Shown here: piece by piece, positions 17,855 to 27,255 of the stretch | How the letters are laid out: every line of letters starts with the position of its first letter | How positions within the stretch are numbered: the stretch's first letter is position 1 | Assembly: GCF_037039395.1 (NCBI RefSeq) | Contig: NZ_CP146242.1 | Span: 1,656,001 to 1,720,000 of the forward strand | Direction of reading: 5' to 3' | DNA length: 64,000 bases | DNA from: Agrobacterium vitis | GTDB taxonomy: Bacteria > Pseudomonadota > Alphaproteobacteria > Rhizobiales > Rhizobiaceae | Translations under genes and position numbers: made by a program | Notes under the pieces: generated by a model | The model's input: the letters and a program-made list of their open reading frames with translations, nothing else | Databases searched by the model: none | What the model was told of the DNA's origin: nothing

Positions 17855-18841
17855 TCAGCGTACCTGCTGATGGTCACCCTCTTCCCCAAGCCCGGTTGCG
17901 ACCACCGACACTCTGAACGTGCCGTCCAGTTCCTTGTCGAAGATCGCGCCGACGACGATATCGGCCTCGTCATAGACCTCGTCGCGGATGCGAGTGGCGG
18001 CTTCGTCGACTTCGAACAGCGTCATGTCCATGCCGCCGGAAATCGAGATCAGCACGCCGCGTGCGCCGCGCATCGACACTTCGTCCAGAAGCGGATTGGC
18101 AATCGCCGCTTCTGCCGCCTTCATGGCGCGGCTGTCGCCGGTCGCCTCTCCGGTGCCCATCATTGCACGGCCCATGCCCTTCATGACGGATTTCACGTCG
18201 GCGAAGTCCAGATTGATCAAGCCTTCCTTGACGATCAGATCGGTAATGCAGGACACGCCCGAGAACAGCACCTTGTCGGCGATCACGAAGGCGTCGGCAA
18301 AGGTGGTCTTGGCATCGGCAATGCGAAACAGGTTCTGGTTGGGGATGACGATCACCGTGTCGGCAGCTTCGCGCAACCGCTCAATGCCTTCTTCGGCAGC
18401 CTGCATGCGGCGGCGGCCTTCAAAGCTGAAGGGCTTGGTGACAACGCCGACTGTCAGAATACCGGCCTCGCGAGCCGCACGCGCAATCACTGGCGCTGCA
18501 CCCGTGCCCGTGCCGCCGCCCATGCCAGCGGTGACAAAGCACATATGCGTGCCGGCCAGGTGATCCATCACTTCATGCAGGGATTCTTCGGCGGCCATCC
18601 GTCCAGTTTCGGGAATCGAGCCGGCACCGAGACCCTCGGTCATTTCGGCGCCAAGCTGAATGAGGCGCGGGGCTCTCGACATGGTCAGCGCCTGGGCATC
18701 GGTATTGGCGGCAATGAAATCGACGCCTTGCAGGCCTTCGTTGATCATGTTGTTGACGGCATTGCCGCCACCACCACCAACCCCGATGACGGTAATCTTC
18801 GGCCGCATTTCCTCGATTTGCGGTTTTCTGATCTCAATCAC
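17855..18841 (-). CDS. ftsZ2: FtsZ2, tail-less FtsZ homologue
   Basis: Tubulin-like GTPase with [17 protein letters not shown] and the GTP signature [12 protein letters not shown] near residue 105. The T7 synergy loop [11 protein letters not shown] is intact, so it could polymerise. At 328 residues it stops after the globular domain ([17 protein letters not shown]) and lacks the linker and the C-terminal FtsA/SepF-type binding peptide of the main FtsZ. Rhizobia commonly carry such a second, short FtsZ (S. meliloti FtsZ2). The start is GTG at 18841, with AAGGAG seven bases upstream; ATGs further upstream extend the protein with non-homologous residues. It lies away from a dcw cluster. Confidence 0.9.
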   Translation of the reverse strand: MIEIRKPQIEEMRPKITVIGVGGGGGNAVNNMINEGLQGVDFIAANTDAQALTMSRAPRLIQLGAEMTEGLGAGSIPETGRMAAEESLHEVMDHLAGTHMCFVTAGMGGGTGTGAAPVIARAAREAGILTVGVVTKPFSFEGRRRMQAAEEGIERLREAADTVIVIPNQNLFRIADAKTTFADAFVIADKVLFSGVSCITDLIVKEGLINLDFADVKSVMKGMGRAMMGTGEATGDSRAMKAAEAAIANPLLDEVSMRGARGVLISISGGMDMTLFEVDEAATRIRDEVYDEADIVVGAIFDKELDGTFRVSVVATGLGEEGDHQQVR

Positions 18842-18990
18842 GTCTGTCTCCTTGGGGTTGTGCTCGACTCGTCCTGTCGTGCGAATCATACGCTCTCTTG
18901 GCACGCGAAAAAGGCCGGGAGTTGGGCGACATGCAAGAGGCTTGTTGATAAAAGGTGATTTTGCTGACGTGAGCGGCGCGAGAAAGGCCA

Positions 18991-19023
18991 TTGACTCCAC
19001 TATAAGATACTATATTTCTTATA
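18991..19023 (+). promoter_or_regulatory. putative promoter and operator of the XRE-cupin gene
   Basis: TTGACT (18991-18996) is a -35-like hexamer. Downstream lies a perfect inverted repeat TATAAGA (19001-19007) - nine bases - TCTTATA (19017-19023) over the expected -10 area, ending two bases before the start codon. The position suggests autorepression. No ribosome binding site separates the operator from the ATG, so a very short or absent leader is possible. Confidence 0.6.
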
Positions 19024-19025
19024 TC

Positions 19026-19610
19026 ATGGAAAATACGCCCAATACCCTCACGCTCGCCATTGCCGCAAGGCTGAAAGCGATCCGCACCGAACGCGGCCTG
19101 ACACTCGACCAGTTGGCGGATCTCTCCGGCGTCAGCCGGGCCATGATTTCCCGTATCGAGCGCGCTGAAGCCAGTCCGACCGCAACCCTGTTGGCACGGC
19201 TATGCTCGGCGCTGGGTCAATCGCTTTCGATGTTTTTTGCCGAACCCAATCAGGGCTCACCCTTAATGCGCCGCGCCGACCAGCCGGCGTGGAGAGACCC
19301 CGAAACCGGCTATATCCGCCGCGCCGTTTCAGCACCCGGCACCGGTGCGCGGGTCGATGTGGTGGAAGTAGAGCTGCCGCCGGGCGCACTTGTCCGATTT
19401 TCTGCGCAACCTGCCAGCCCCCATCCCAGCGGCAAGCAATGGCAACATGTCTGGCTGTTCGAAGGCACTATCGAGCTGACCGTGAGCGATACCGTGCATC
19501 GTCTGGAGCCGGGCGACTGTCTTTATATGGCTATCGGCGAGGTCCACGCCTTCCATAACCCCACGGACCGCCCTGCCCGCTACGGCGTGATCATCGATCT
19601 TGGCCGCTGA
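19026..19610 (+). CDS. XRE-family regulator with C-terminal cupin domain
   Basis: A 194-residue transcription factor. The N-terminal helix-turn-helix (residues 8-62: ARLKAIRTERGLTLDQLADL, SGVSRAMISRIERAEASPT) is followed by a small beta-barrel cupin (residues 95-190: WQHVWLFEGTIELTVSDTVH, LEPGDCLYMAIGEVHAFHNP). The same architecture is found in PuuR/SutR-type regulators of amino-acid or polyamine genes. The ligand is unknown. It is divergent from ftsZ2 and followed 16 bases later by an acetyltransferase gene, the probable regulated partner. The start codon directly abuts an inverted repeat. Confidence 0.88.
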   Translation: MENTPNTLTLAIAARLKAIRTERGLTLDQLADLSGVSRAMISRIERAEASPTATLLARLCSALGQSLSMFFAEPNQGSPLMRRADQPAWRDPETGYIRRAVSAPGTGARVDVVEVELPPGALVRFSAQPASPHPSGKQWQHVWLFEGTIELTVSDTVHRLEPGDCLYMAIGEVHAFHNPTDRPARYGVIIDLGR

Positions 19611-19626
19611 TTCGAAGGAAATGACC

Positions 19627-20151
19627 ATGACTGCAATTCGGCTGCTGAACGCCTTTGACGTCCGCGAAGCGATTCCCGACCTCTGTGAAATTCTCTGCGA
19701 TTGCGTCAATGGCGGCGCCTCGGTGGGCTTCATGTTGCCCTTCGACCTTGAGAGCGCCCGGCCTTTCTGGGAAGGCGTTGCCAATGCGGTCGAGGCAGGG
19801 GAGATCTTGCTGCTGGTGGCAGAGCATCAGGGCCGCCTGGTGGGCACGGTACAGATCGGCCTGAAACAGCCACCCAACCAGCCACATCGCGCCGATCTCA
19901 AGAAATTGCTGGTGCATCGCTCAGCCCGTGGACTTGGTCTAGCGCGCCAACTGATGGAGGCGGCACAGCTTCAGGCCACCCGTGCCGGTAAGACATTGAT
20001 CGTACTGGATACAGCGACCGGCGAACCGGCTGAAGCAATTTACGAGAAGCTCGGCTGGACGCGGGCCGGTGTGGTGCCGGATTATGCGCTGTTTCCCGAT
20101 GGCCGCTTCTGCGATACGACGATTTTCTACAAGCGTGTAGGCTCTCTATAA
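19627..20151 (+). CDS. GNAT family N-acetyltransferase
   Basis: A 174-residue acetyl-CoA-dependent acetyltransferase. The GNAT core is seen as ILLLVAEHQGRLVGTVQIGL (strands 2-4), then ADLKKLLVHRSARGLGLARQLM, containing the acetyl-CoA pyrophosphate loop R-x-x-G-x-G/A (RSARGLGLA), and IYEKLGWTRAGVVPDYAL near the end. The ATG at 19627 is favoured because AAGGAA (19615-19620) lies six bases upstream; the ATG at 19621 touches that site. It lies 16 bases after the XRE-cupin gene, so one operon is likely. The acceptor substrate is unknown. Confidence 0.88.
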   Translation: MTAIRLLNAFDVREAIPDLCEILCDCVNGGASVGFMLPFDLESARPFWEGVANAVEAGEILLLVAEHQGRLVGTVQIGLKQPPNQPHRADLKKLLVHRSARGLGLARQLMEAAQLQATRAGKTLIVLDTATGEPAEAIYEKLGWTRAGVVPDYALFPDGRFCDTTIFYKRVGSL

Positions 20152-20199
20152 AAGCCTGGGCAAATCGGCAAGGCACTTTGGCCACGCCGATTTGCCTTA

Positions 20200-20388
20200 T
20201 CAGACAGTTGCCGTGGTCTGGTCTTCGATCTTTGCCTCAGGCGCATTTTTCTGAATGGAGGCAATCGCGCTCATCACCGAGGCTTTGGCCTTGTAGCCTT
20301 CAGAGCTGAACATTGTTTCGCCATTCGACGCCTTGAACCGAAACCGGAATTCGCCTGCCTTGTCTTTATAAACTTCAAATTTGTACAT
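20200..20388 (-). CDS. YegP family (DUF1508) small protein
   Basis: A 62-residue protein with one DUF1508 repeat: MYKFEVYKDKAGEFRFRFKA, then SNGETMFSSEGYKAKASVMSAIASIQKNAPEA. E. coli YegP has two such repeats; single-repeat versions are common in rhizobia. Function is unknown. The start at 20388 is fixed by GGGAGGG immediately upstream. It is monocistronic, convergent with the acetyltransferase gene. Confidence 0.88.
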   Translation of the reverse strand: MYKFEVYKDKAGEFRFRFKASNGETMFSSEGYKAKASVMSAIASIQKNAPEAKIEDQTTATV

Positions 20389-20557
20389 TCTGCCCTCCCA
20401 AGCCGGTGCTATACATTCCCCTAGGGTTTCCACTCTTGTTAATACAAACTCTAGGACTGTCACAGTCCTAGCCTACACCGATAAACGTCCAAATTCAATT
20501 TCGCTTATATTGAGCTTATACACTCCCGACCTGTGTCGAAAACTGAGACTTTGCCCC

Positions 20558-20881
20558 ATGACCACTAAATCTGAGACCGATAAGCCGAAAATCACCATTC
20601 TCTACTGCACGCAATGCAATTGGCTGCTGCGTGCTGCCTGGATGGCGCAGGAACTCTTGCAAACCTTTGGCGACAGCTTGGGCGAAGTGGGTCTGATTCC
20701 CGGCACCGGCGGCAATTTCGAGATCCGCGTCAATGGCGACCTGATCTGGGAGCGCAAGCGCGATGGCGGTTTTCCAGGGCCGAAGGAATTGAAACAGCGG
20801 GTCCGCGATATAATCGAACCCGGCAAGGATCTCGGCCATACAGACCGCGTTCATGGCAAAACGGAAAAAGGCGAGGAATGA
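20558..20881 (+). CDS. SelT/SelW/SelH (Rdx) family protein, Cys form
   Basis: A 107-residue thioredoxin-like protein. The N-terminal ITILYCTQCNWLLRAAWMAQELL carries the CxxC redox pair, in which selenoprotein relatives have selenocysteine at the second position, followed by GEVGLIPGTGGNFEIRVNGDLIWERK and GGFPGPKELKQRVRD, the family's signature end. A thiol redox role is presumed. The start at 20558 is the ATG right before the fold; no strong ribosome binding site is seen. Confidence 0.9.
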   Translation: MTTKSETDKPKITILYCTQCNWLLRAAWMAQELLQTFGDSLGEVGLIPGTGGNFEIRVNGDLIWERKRDGGFPGPKELKQRVRDIIEPGKDLGHTDRVHGKTEKGEE

Positions 20882-20917
20882 GCCCGCCCCTTTTCTCTAA
20901 ACAGCGTCTATACCGGC

Positions 20918-21241
20918 TTAAAACGGCAGCTTGAAACCGGGCGGGATCGGCAGACCGGCGGTCATGTCCTTGGTCTTTTCGGCGGCAATCGCCTCGGCCT
21001 TGTCCTTGGCATCCTTGTGGGCGGCAACGATCAGGTCTTCGAGGATTTCCACGTCGTCTTCCTTGAAAAGCGACGGATCGATTTTCAGGCCCTTCAACTC
21101 GCCCTTGCCGGTCATCGTCACAGTCACCAATCCGCCGCCGGACTTGCCTTCGACCTGAAGCGATGCAATCTCTTCCTGCATCTTCTCCATCTTGGCCTGC
21201 ATTTCCTTGACCTTGCCCATCATGCCCATGATGTCGCGCAT
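20918..21241 (-). CDS. YbaB/EbfC nucleoid-associated protein
   Basis: A 107-residue DNA-binding protein: [20 protein letters not shown] (coiled coil), [20 protein letters not shown] (beta region) and [19 protein letters not shown] (helix), the standard YbaB layout. The ATG at 21241 is preceded by AGGAGG. It lies 98 bases downstream of dnaX on the same strand; dnaX-ybaB is a widely conserved operon, usually with recR next. recR is not found here; the next gene downstream is the convergent SelT-like gene. Confidence 0.95.
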   Translation of the reverse strand: MRDIMGMMGKVKEMQAKMEKMQEEIASLQVEGKSGGGLVTVTMTGKGELKGLKIDPSLFKEDDVEILEDLIVAAHKDAKDKAEAIAAEKTKDMTAGLPIPPGFKLPF

Positions 21242-21339
21242 ATGACCTGCCTCCTTTATATAGTCCGTTGGTCTTGGCTTCGTCTGGCAGACGCGCGGCG
21301 ATTTCACGCCTCCGCGACAGATGATAAGCCGGCTAAAAT

Positions 21340-23235
21340 TTAAAACTCGATATCGTCTCCGGGAAGGATATCGCCCTCTGCGGATTCAGCCGCGGCTGGT
21401 GGCGGCAGGGTCTCGTCTTCTTCCTCGGCGACGGTGCGGATGCGCACATCGGTGATTTTCGCGCCGGGAAAGCGCGACAAGATCGCCATGACGTCCGGAT
21501 CGGCGGCGGCATCGGTCATCCGCGCTTCGTGATCACTCTTTTCCTGCTCGGCCAGGGTCTTTGCCCCCGGCTCGCGGCTGAGGATCACCATCCAGCGGAT
21601 ATCGGTCCATTCCTCCAGCCGCTTTTGCAGATCGCCAACCAGCGATTTCGGCGCCTCCGGCGGCATGTTGATCTCCAGCCGGCCATTTTCCAACTTGACC
21701 AGCCGCACATAGGCGCGGGTCAAGGCTTTAAGCTTCGGATCGCGGTTTGCAGTACAGAGATTGACGATGTCATCCAGCGACCGCACGGGAACCTTGGGCT
21801 CGGGTACATCCGGCTGGATCTCAGCCTTTATCTCCGGGCGAGCGGCAATGTCCGGCGACGGTGATGCCTTGGGAACCACCTGCAAATGCGCGGTCGGCTG
21901 TGGTTGGCCTAATGCACGCGGTGCCGGATCGCTTGATGCCCGCGCCACCGCCTGCCCGCCATAGCTGGCAGATGCGCCGCCACCATTGCCCCCTCTGGGG
22001 CTGGCGCCTTGCGGCGCGCCACCGCCATCCTGCGCCATGTCCAGCAGGCGGCGCGCCGCTTCTTCCGGCGAAGGCAGATGGGCGGCATGGGCCAGCCGGA
22101 TCAGCACCATTTCGGCGGCACCGGCCTGACGGGAGGCGTTTTCCACCTCGGGAATGCCCTTGAGCAACATTTGCCAGATGCGCGACAGCGTGGTGACGGC
22201 AACGCTCTCGGCGTAGTCCGCCCCCCGCACCCGCTCGACTTCACTCAGCGATGGGTCATTCGCACCATTGGGCACATATTTCAGCCGCGTCACCAGATGG
22301 GTAAAATCAGCAAGATCGGTCAGCACCACGCTCGGGCTGGCACCGGCTTCATACTGGCTGTTGAATTCCGAAAGCGCTGCGGCAACATCGCCAAGCACGA
22401 TATGGCCAAACAGATCGACCACCCGAGCCCGGTCGGCCAGACCCAGCATCCCACGCACCGCCTCTGCTTCAACCCGCCCTGCGCCGTGGGCAATGGCCTG
22501 ATCGAGCAGGGAAAGTCCGTCACGGGCCGAGCCTTCGGCGGCGCGGGCGATCATCGCCAGCGCCTCGTCTTCCGCCTCGATATTTTCCTTGGAGAGAATG
22601 GTAGAAAACAGCCCGACCAGATCCCCGGCGCTGATGCGGCGCAGATCGAAGCGCTGGCAGCGTGACAGCACCGTGATCGGCACCTTGCGGATTTCGGTGG
22701 TGGCGAAGATAAATTTCACATGTTCCGGCGGCTCTTCCAGCGTCTTCAACAAACCGTTGAAGGCAGCGGTGGAGAGCATATGCACTTCGTCGATAATATA
22801 GACCTTGTAGCGGGCCGATACCGGGCGGTAGCGCACCTGCTCGATGATTTCCCTGATATCGTCGATGCCAGTATGGGAGGCAGCATCCATCTCGATAACA
22901 TCGACATGGCGGCCTTCCATGATCGCCTGACAATGCTCGCCGGGGATTTTCAGGTCGATGGTCGGGCGGTCGATCTCAGAGGTCTTGTAATTGAGCGCGC
23001 GGGCAAGAATGCGGGCGGTCGTGGTCTTGCCGACCCCGCGCACGCCGGTCAGCATATAGGCCTGGGCAATCCGGCCTGTCTCAAAGGCATTGGTGAGGGT
23101 GCGGACCATCGGCTCCTGGCCGACCATCAGGTCCGTAAAATCCTTGGGGCGATATTTGCGCGCCAGAACGCGGTAAGCACCGGTGGCTTGGCCGGACGCG
23201 GGAGCAGCTTGTGCTGTGGGTTCCAGATCGGACAT
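21340..23235 (-). CDS. dnaX: DNA polymerase III subunit gamma/tau
   Basis: Clamp-loader ATPase of 631 residues. [21 protein letters not shown] opens the family domain. Walker A is [15 protein letters not shown], Walker [10 protein letters not shown], and SRC is [11 protein letters not shown]. The zinc module between Walker A and B keeps only one of the usual four cysteines ([15 protein letters not shown]), which I believe is normal in rhizobia. The middle is low-complexity (residues 385-470) and the C-terminal tau part ends [10 protein letters not shown]. The ATG at 23235 (MSDLEPTAQ) precedes the domain by a short disordered leader; 72 upstream in-frame codons cross the SRP RNA region and are unlikely to be coding. 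Confidence 0.96.
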   Translation of the reverse strand: MSDLEPTAQAAPASGQATGAYRVLARKYRPKDFTDLMVGQEPMVRTLTNAFETGRIAQAYMLTGVRGVGKTTTARILARALNYKTSEIDRPTIDLKIPGEHCQAIMEGRHVDVIEMDAASHTGIDDIREIIEQVRYRPVSARYKVYIIDEVHMLSTAAFNGLLKTLEEPPEHVKFIFATTEIRKVPITVLSRCQRFDLRRISAGDLVGLFSTILSKENIEAEDEALAMIARAAEGSARDGLSLLDQAIAHGAGRVEAEAVRGMLGLADRARVVDLFGHIVLGDVAAALSEFNSQYEAGASPSVVLTDLADFTHLVTRLKYVPNGANDPSLSEVERVRGADYAESVAVTTLSRIWQMLLKGIPEVENASRQAGAAEMVLIRLAHAAHLPSPEEAARRLLDMAQDGGGAPQGASPRGGNGGGASASYGGQAVARASSDPAPRALGQPQPTAHLQVVPKASPSPDIAARPEIKAEIQPDVPEPKVPVRSLDDIVNLCTANRDPKLKALTRAYVRLVKLENGRLEINMPPEAPKSLVGDLQKRLEEWTDIRWMVILSREPGAKTLAEQEKSDHEARMTDAAADPDVMAILSRFPGAKITDVRIRTVAEEEDETLPPPAAAESAEGDILPGDDIEF

Positions 23236-23324
23236 CGCGCTGCCAGTCTCCCCGTTTCGGGCGGGATACGGCCACGCTTGAAACGGACTGGCCATAAACA
23301 TGAAGGGTGGGAGGCTGGCACGAT

Positions 23325-23415
23325 GACCCGTGCCGCGCTCGTTAGGGCTGCTTCCTTCCGGACCTGACCCGGTTGGCGAGTGGCTCGTCCACCACCAACC
23401 TCCCGAGCGACATAT
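23325..23415 (-). ncRNA. ffs: signal recognition particle RNA (4.5S, small type)
   Basis: The minus strand contains GGGTCAGGTCCGGAAGGAAG followed by CAGCC, the universally conserved SRP domain IV with the GGAA tetraloop. Terminal stems pair CGCTCG (minus strand from 23409) with CGAGCG (to 23336). Ends are approximate. It lies directly upstream of dnaX in the same direction, a common placement. Confidence 0.92.
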
Positions 23416-23549
23416 CGGCAATTCCTGCGGCAATTGCAAGCCGATGGCCAAAAAAACTATTCGCCTTTCCGGTAAAAGTGGATATCGGCTTTACGGTCAG
23501 GCATGCGTAAAAACAAAATGACCTTGAGGAAACAATCAGGAGAGCGATC

Positions 23550-23957
23550 TTGGAGCCTTTTCGTCTCGATGAACGGCTGGCGCGCGACAGCCAGTCGATC
23601 TTGCAGCTGCCGTTAAGCGATCTGCGCCTGTCCAGGGATAGCCGCTGGCCCTGGCTGATCCTGGTGCCGCGCCGCAATGATGTCGCTGAGATTTTCGAGC
23701 TTTCAAAGGACGACCAGATCCAGCTGCTGCACGAACAGGTGCACGTCGGTGCCGCCTTAAAAACCGCAACCGGCGCCACCAAGATCAACATTGCCGCCAT
23801 TGGCAATGTGGTTCGACAGCTCCATGTTCATGTCGTCGCCCGCTTTGAAAACGACCCGAACTGGCCGGGGCCGATCTGGGGTCATGGGGTGGCGGAGCCT
23901 TATTCGGACACAGCCCTTGCGACGATGACAACGACACTTCTGGACGCGCTGACATGA
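23550..23957 (+). CDS. HIT family protein
   Basis: A 135-residue histidine-triad nucleotide hydrolase/transferase. The motif QLHVHVVAR near residue 92 gives the H-x-H-x-x triad in the HVHVV form of this subgroup, and WPWLILVPRRNDVAEIFEL forms the nucleotide-binding strand. The start is TTG at 23550 with AGGAGA eight bases upstream; no in-frame ATG exists before the fold. Its stop overlaps the start of nudC (ATGA), so translation is probably coupled, linking two nucleotide-hydrolysing enzymes. Confidence 0.88.
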   Translation: MEPFRLDERLARDSQSILQLPLSDLRLSRDSRWPWLILVPRRNDVAEIFELSKDDQIQLLHEQVHVGAALKTATGATKINIAAIGNVVRQLHVHVVARFENDPNWPGPIWGHGVAEPYSDTALATMTTTLLDALT

Positions 23958-24919
23958 CCCCAATTTCCCTGTTTGATACCGATACACCCCATCCCGAGGC
24001 AAGCGCCCTCACCGCCTTTGCCGGCAACGGACTGGAGCGCTACGCCGAGCATCGCTCGGAAGAAAGCCTTTCCGAGGCTTTCAAGGCCGAGGGCATGCAT
24101 GTGCTGGCTTTTGCGGGCAATCGGCTGGTGTTCAAGCATGAAGGACTGGTGCTGGACCCGCTATTTGCACCTTACGAGCTGACCGCCCTGCAACCGGACC
24201 TCGACAATGCCGTGCTTTTGGGCCGCCGCCCCAGCGGCGAGCCGCGCATCGCCGTACCCGTGACAATCAGCGAGGAGCAGCTTGCAAGCGGCTACAAAGC
24301 CTTAACGGCGCGCGAATTGTATCGTGATCCCAATCTTGATGCAGAGCTGGTCGGCGAAGCCGCACAGGGCTTCAGCCTGTTGCACTGGAACAATGAGAAC
24401 CGTTTCTGCGGCACATGCGGCAAACCGATGGAGCCGCGGCTCGGCGGCTACAAGCGCGAATGTCCGGCCTGCGGGCGCATGGCCTTTCCGCGTACCGATC
24501 CGGTGGTGATCATGATGACGGTGGACGAGGAAAACGACCGCTGCCTGCTGGGGCGTGGAGCGCATTTTCCCGAGGGCATGTATTCCTGCCTCGCAGGCTT
24601 TGTCGAACCGGCGGAAACCATTGAAAACGCTGTGCGGCGCGAGACCCATGAAGAGGCCGCCATCACCATCGGGCGTGTGCGCTACCATGCCTCCCAGCCC
24701 TGGCCGATGCCGCATCAGTTGATGATCGGCTGCTATGCGCAGGCGCTGAGCTTCGAGATTTCCCGCGATGAGAACGAGCTGGCCGATTGCCGCTGGTTCA
24801 GCCGGGCCGAAGTACAGGCGATGATCGATCTTGAGACTGAAACGGTAAAAGCCCCCGCGCCCGGCACCATTGCCCATCGGTTGATGAGCGACTGGCTGGA
24901 CTGGGGCAAGGTTGGTTAA
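23954..24919 (+). CDS. nudC: NADH pyrophosphatase / NAD-cap hydrolase (NudC)
   Basis: Nudix hydrolase of 321 residues that cleaves NAD(H) and can remove NAD caps from RNA. The zinc ribbon is intact: FCGTCGKPM and CPACGRMAF near residues 152-177. The Nudix box runs GFVEPAETIENAVRRETHEEA near residue 216, and the NudC-specific SQPWPMPHQLMIG (SQPWPxPxS type) follows. Four-base overlap with the HIT gene indicates an operon. Confidence 0.95.
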   Translation: MTPISLFDTDTPHPEASALTAFAGNGLERYAEHRSEESLSEAFKAEGMHVLAFAGNRLVFKHEGLVLDPLFAPYELTALQPDLDNAVLLGRRPSGEPRIAVPVTISEEQLASGYKALTARELYRDPNLDAELVGEAAQGFSLLHWNNENRFCGTCGKPMEPRLGGYKRECPACGRMAFPRTDPVVIMMTVDEENDRCLLGRGAHFPEGMYSCLAGFVEPAETIENAVRRETHEEAAITIGRVRYHASQPWPMPHQLMIGCYAQALSFEISRDENELADCRWFSRAEVQAMIDLETETVKAPAPGTIAHRLMSDWLDWGKVG

Positions 24920-25237
24920 GGTGGTGAATGCTGCGTCTGGAATGGCCTTCAACACCATTTACGCGGAAAACGTGTGAGGCTATGGTAAGCGAATGTGGTG
25001 TCATCGTCCGATGGGAGGGGTCAACGGACGATGAAGCAAAACATCGCGCGCGACAGAATTAGTCTATTTCGAGGGAGGATATATCTTTGCTTTCAAAACC
25101 CGGCGCCACGGTGAAACGGCGGGCTGTGTCTCGGTAGATCGACCCCGCTCAGCCTTTCAGAAATCTGTTTTCGGCCAGTTTTTGGCCGGTTTTTGGCCGG
25201 TTTTTCGGCGAAAATTCATCAATTCAGGAAATCATCG
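24920..25237. other. intergenic region with a short tandem repeat
   Basis: No gene recognised. The only structure is an 11-bp tandem array, TTTTTGGCCGG-type units, three and a half copies at about 25169-25208, ending 30 bases before the GH3 start codon. It could be a slippage-prone leader segment. Confidence 0.55.
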
Positions 25238-27208
25238 ATGAAAATGTTTAGCTTGGCGTCCTGCGCCATTCTGATGGCGTCTGTTGCCATCGCGCAAAAT
25301 CAGCCTGTCGTCACCGCCCGTTCCGCCGCGATCCTCACGGTCGATGGGCTGACCTTCAAGGATCTTAACCGCAACGGCCGCCTCGACCCTTATGAGGATT
25401 GGCGCCGCTCTCCGGCAGAACGGGCAAGCGACCTCGTCAGCCAGATGAGTTTGATCGAAAAGGCCGGGTTGATGATGCATGGGACGGCACCGGCTTTATC
25501 ATCAGGATCGGAGAGCGGCCAGGGACGCGGCAGCGGGTATGATCTGGAGCGGATCAAACCGCTGATCAACGATGCAAAGGTTGCTACCTATATTACCCGG
25601 CTATCTTTGCCGCCCGAACAGCTGGCCGCAGAAAACAACAAGCTCCAGGAAATTGCCGAGGCAAGCCGGCTTGGCATTCCGCTGACGATCAGCACCGACC
25701 CGCGCAACCATTTCCAATATGTGCTGGGCGCTTCGGCCCAGAATGGCGGTTTCTCCAAATGGCCGGAAAGCCTGGGGTTTGGGGCGCTCGACGACGCGAA
25801 ACTGACGCGCCGTTTCGGCGATGTCGCGCGGCAGGAATATCTCGCCGTCGGCATCCAGCAGGCCCTTTCACCGCAAATCGATCTTGCCACGGAACCACGC
25901 TGGCCACGCTCGACCGGCACGTTCGGAGAAGATCCGCAGATTTCCAGGCGCATGGCTGAAGCCTATGTCGCAGGTTTCCAGAACGGCACCACGGGCCTGA
26001 AGCCCGGCAGTGTCAGCGCCGTCGCCAAGCATTGGGTGGGATATGGCGCAGCACCTCAGGGCTTTGACGGCCATAACTCCTATGGTCGCCATGTGGTTTT
26101 TAAGGCCAAGGACTTCGAAAAGCATGTCACCCCCTTCAAGGGTGCCTTTGCCGCCAAGGTGGCGGGCATCATGCCGACCTACTCGATTATCGATGGCGTC
26201 AAGCTTGATGGCAAACCCCTGGAGCCCGTGGCCGCAGGCTATAGCAAGCAATTGCTGACGGATCTGCTGCGCAAGCGCTACAAATTCGACGGCGTCGTGG
26301 TCAGCGACTGGCTGATTACCAATGACTGCAAGGATGAATGCCTGAATGGCGAAAAGCCCGGCGACACGCCGATCATCCGGCCTGACACATTCGGCATGCC
26401 CTGGGGCGTTGAGGATCTCAGCCGGGAGGATCGTTTTGCCAAGGCGGTTAACGCCGGTATCGACCAATTCGGCGGCGTCGCCAATTCCGATATTCTGGTG
26501 AAAGCCGTCGAAGACAAGAAAGTCAGCGAGATCAGGATTGATCAGTCGGCCAAGCGGTTGCTGATCCAGAAGTTTGAACAAGGCCTGTTCGAAAACCCCT
26601 ATGCTGATCCGCAAAAGGCAAAAACCATCGTTGGCAATGCGGATTTTGTCGCCGAGGGCGAGAAGGCTCAGGCCCGCGCCATGGTTGTTCTACAAAACAA
26701 GGGGAAGATTCTTCCAGTCAAACCTGGAAAGAAGGTCTATCTTCTCAATGTCGATGCCGCCATCGCCCAAAAACGCGGCTATCAGGTGGTGACAAAGCCG
26801 GAAGACGCCGATTTTGCCCTGGTCCGCCTGATGGCGCCTTTTGAGCGCCTGCATCCCAATTATTTCTTTGGGGCGCGGCATGAGGAAGGCGATCTGTCCT
26901 TCAAGCCCGGCAACCCGAATTACGACGCCGTGACAGCCATTACCGGAAAGACACCGATCATTGCCACGGTGTTTCTGTCACGCCCAAGTATTCTCACCAA
27001 TCTGAAGGACCAGACAAAAGCGTTGATCGGCAATTTCGGCGCAAGTGACGAAGCGCTGTTCAATGTCATCGAGGGCAAGCAGAAGGCACAGGGCAAGCTG
27101 CCGTTTGAACTGCCGTCTTCCATGCAGGCTGTCGAGGCACAGGCGCCAAGCACACCGCATGATTCGAAAAAGCCGCTCTACAAGATCGGCTATTCCATGA
27201 AATATTGA
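25238..27208 (+). CDS. secreted glycoside hydrolase family 3 protein (beta-glucosidase-like)
   Basis: A 656-residue exported GH3 enzyme. Residues 1-20 (MKMFSLASCAILMASVAIAQ) form a Sec signal peptide. DLNRNGRLDPYEDW near residue 43 matches an EF-hand calcium loop and precedes the GH3 barrel. The barrel shows AKHWVGYGAAPQGFDGHNSY (substrate-binding Lys-His) and FDGVVVSDWLI with the nucleophile Asp. The C-terminal domain contains ARAMVVLQNKGKILPVKPGKK, typical of GH3. AGGAA lies seven bases before the ATG at 25238. It probably trims plant-derived beta-glucosides in the periplasm. The gene stands alone. Confidence 0.92.
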   Translation: MKMFSLASCAILMASVAIAQNQPVVTARSAAILTVDGLTFKDLNRNGRLDPYEDWRRSPAERASDLVSQMSLIEKAGLMMHGTAPALSSGSESGQGRGSGYDLERIKPLINDAKVATYITRLSLPPEQLAAENNKLQEIAEASRLGIPLTISTDPRNHFQYVLGASAQNGGFSKWPESLGFGALDDAKLTRRFGDVARQEYLAVGIQQALSPQIDLATEPRWPRSTGTFGEDPQISRRMAEAYVAGFQNGTTGLKPGSVSAVAKHWVGYGAAPQGFDGHNSYGRHVVFKAKDFEKHVTPFKGAFAAKVAGIMPTYSIIDGVKLDGKPLEPVAAGYSKQLLTDLLRKRYKFDGVVVSDWLITNDCKDECLNGEKPGDTPIIRPDTFGMPWGVEDLSREDRFAKAVNAGIDQFGGVANSDILVKAVEDKKVSEIRIDQSAKRLLIQKFEQGLFENPYADPQKAKTIVGNADFVAEGEKAQARAMVVLQNKGKILPVKPGKKVYLLNVDAAIAQKRGYQVVTKPEDADFALVRLMAPFERLHPNYFFGARHEEGDLSFKPGNPNYDAVTAITGKTPIIATVFLSRPSILTNLKDQTKALIGNFGASDEALFNVIEGKQKAQGKLPFELPSSMQAVEAQAPSTPHDSKKPLYKIGYSMKY

Positions 27209-27255
27209 GTGCCAGAGCAATGGCGGCACTCCGCCGCCATTGCTCCAATCTTCGA

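Noticed and set aside
17795..18958. 387-codon plus-strand frame opposite ftsZ2
   Set aside because: It is antisense to a well-conserved FtsZ; GC-rich codon bias leaves long open antisense frames.
21340..23235. Possible programmed frameshift in dnaX to make gamma
   Set aside because: I found no A-AAA-AAG type slippery run with a following stop; only the full tau frame is supported.
23236..23451. N-terminal extension of dnaX
   Set aside because: The extra 72 codons cross the SRP RNA region and do not resemble DnaX; the ATG at 23235 begins the natural protein.
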